Of a stretch of DNA of 6,833 nt, positions 6,074-6,833 are shown piece by piece; within the stretch, counting starts at the first letter, position 1, and the number at the start of each line of letters is the position of its first letter. Below the pieces are notes generated by a model that saw nothing but the letters and a program-made list of their open reading frames with translations, was not told the DNA's origin and did not search any database. Both the position numbers and the translations under genes were made by a program. The stretch spans positions 1-6,833 of the forward strand of contig JALRFG010000003.1 of NCBI GenBank assembly GCA_023253795.1, written 5' to 3'. The stretch comes from Methylocystis sp. (GTDB lineage: Bacteria > Pseudomonadota > Alphaproteobacteria > Rhizobiales > Beijerinckiaceae).

Positions 6074-6792
6074 CGGACGTCGCCGCGAATTCATCCATGT
6101 CCCGCGGCGTGACGCAACGACAGACCGAGCCGCCCGCCGGGCCGCCGCCCATCGTGTCGGCGCGGGTGCGGGCGATCACCTATGCGATTGTCGTTCTGGC
6201 GCATGTCGGCGTATTCGCCGCGTTCATAACCTGGGCCAAGCCCGATGTGATCGCGCTTGACTCTCTGACCATGGATCTCGTGCAGGAAGGCGATTTCTTC
6301 GAGGCTGAGGAAGTCGCCGCCGCCGAAGATACGCCGCCGCCGGAGGTCGTCGAGGAGCCGGAGCTGGCGCTGCCGCCGCCGGAGGTCATGTCTCCTGATG
6401 CGCCGCAATTGCCGGCCATGCAAAAGGAAGAGCAGGTCGAGAAGAAGGTCGAGCCCACTGAGACGCAGAATGCCCAGCAGGCGCGCGAAGCGCAGGCCAA
6501 GCGACATGCGGGCGCGCCCGATGGCAGCTCCAAGGGCTCAGGCATTTCGCAATCGGCCTGTCTTGCGCATGTCGCCGCCGATCTGCGCCGACACACGCCG
6601 GGATCGACGAACCTTGGCCCCGGTCACGCAACCGTCTCGTTCCATGTGAACCCGGGCGGCGGATTGTCGGGCGTTACGGCTTCGGGCTCGACGCCGGCGC
6701 ATGCGGCGCTGGCGCGGCGCATCGTGTCGTCATCGCGCGGCTCCGGTGGTTGCAGCTCCGCCTTTGTGAGCCAGAGCTTTTCGTTCCACTAA
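6070..6792 (+). CDS. tonB: Energy transducer TonB
   Basis: TonB spans the periplasm to pass energy from ExbB-ExbD to outer-membrane receptors. The 240 residues have a cytoplasmic lead of about 34 residues, one membrane helix (AITYAIVVLAHVGVFAAFIT, 35-54) with His45 at the place of the functional E. coli His20, an acidic proline-rich spacer (about 75-130), a Gln/Ala/Lys helical stretch, and a C-terminal domain (about 160-240) with GHATVSFHVNPGGGLSGV and a final SQSFSFH strand, fitting the TonB C-terminal fold. Within the spacer PPPEV recurs 13 residues apart (89-93 and 102-106), encoded by an exact 16-base repeat (6333-6348 and 6372-6387). Two cysteines, Cys164 and Cys228, flank the C-terminal domain. 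GGGAGGG (6055-6061) precedes the ATG, which overlaps the exbD stop (ATGA). A terminator follows within seven bases. Confidence 0.93.
6333..6387 (+). repeat. Direct repeat in the tonB proline-rich spacer
   Basis: GCCGCCGCCGGAGGTC occurs at 6333-6348 and again at 6372-6387, 39 bases apart and in frame, coding for PPPEV twice. This fits growth of the periplasm-spanning spacer by in-frame duplication. Confidence 0.7.
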
Positions 6793-6798
6793 ACGCAT

Positions 6799-6832
6799 GC
6801 GCCGGCGACGCTTCGTCTCCGGCGCGTTTTTT
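6799..6832 (+). terminator. Intrinsic terminator of the exbB-exbD-tonB unit
   Basis: GCGCCGG (6799-6805) pairs with CCGGCGC (6819-6825); inside, after one C-T mismatch, GACG (6807-6810) pairs with CGTC (6814-6817) around a CTT loop. Six T residues follow (6827-6832). The stem begins seven bases after the tonB stop codon, so it closes this transcription unit. Confidence 0.93.
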
Positions 6833-6833
6833 C

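Overview
The window is ordinary, high-GC chromosomal DNA from an alphaproteobacterium, most likely a member of the Hyphomicrobiales (Rhizobiales). This rests on three things: the GroEL tail type; the split three-gene proton-translocating transhydrogenase (pntAA-pntAB-pntB); and, just ahead of it, a tiny aa3-type cytochrome c oxidase subunit IV gene, an arrangement familiar from that order. I cannot fix a genus from sequence reading alone. All recognised genes lie on the + strand and are closely packed. No mobile element, CRISPR array, tRNA or rRNA is visible, and no stretch above 300 bases lacks a gene.

Layout. (1) 1-789 is the 3' part of groEL, cut by the window edge and ended by a textbook intrinsic terminator (820-850). 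(2) 998-1144 encodes a 48-residue single-pass subunit of the aa3 oxidase. After a 74-base gap with a hairpin come pntAA (1219-2349), pntAB (2405-2854) and pntB (2860-4257). Together the Pnt proteins form the membrane transhydrogenase that uses the proton gradient to make NADPH from NADH. (3) A 190-base gap carries short hairpins and two sequences resembling CtrA sites. (4) 4448-4837 encodes a small exported protein with a Cys/His cluster (HCPECC), resembling DUF2946-type proteins. (5) After a 130-base gap holding a perfect 6-3-6 palindrome come exbB (4968-5615), exbD (5615-6073) and tonB (6070-6792). Their reading frames overlap by 1 and 4 bases, and a strong intrinsic terminator closes the unit at the window end (6799-6832).

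How it works together. The oxidase subunit and transhydrogenase both belong to proton-motive-force energetics: one to a complex that builds the gradient, the other to an enzyme that spends it on NADPH. ExbB-ExbD-TonB also spends the gradient, passing energy to outer-membrane receptors that import metal chelates or other scarce substrates. The Cys/His exported protein next to it suggests a metal-related role for that cluster, but this is inference; no receptor gene lies in the window.

I do not see an undescribed multi-gene system here. The points most worth a second look are the Cys/His secreted protein beside the TonB system, the palindrome upstream of exbB, the CtrA-like motifs ahead of the secreted protein, and the paired cysteines in the TonB C-terminal domain.
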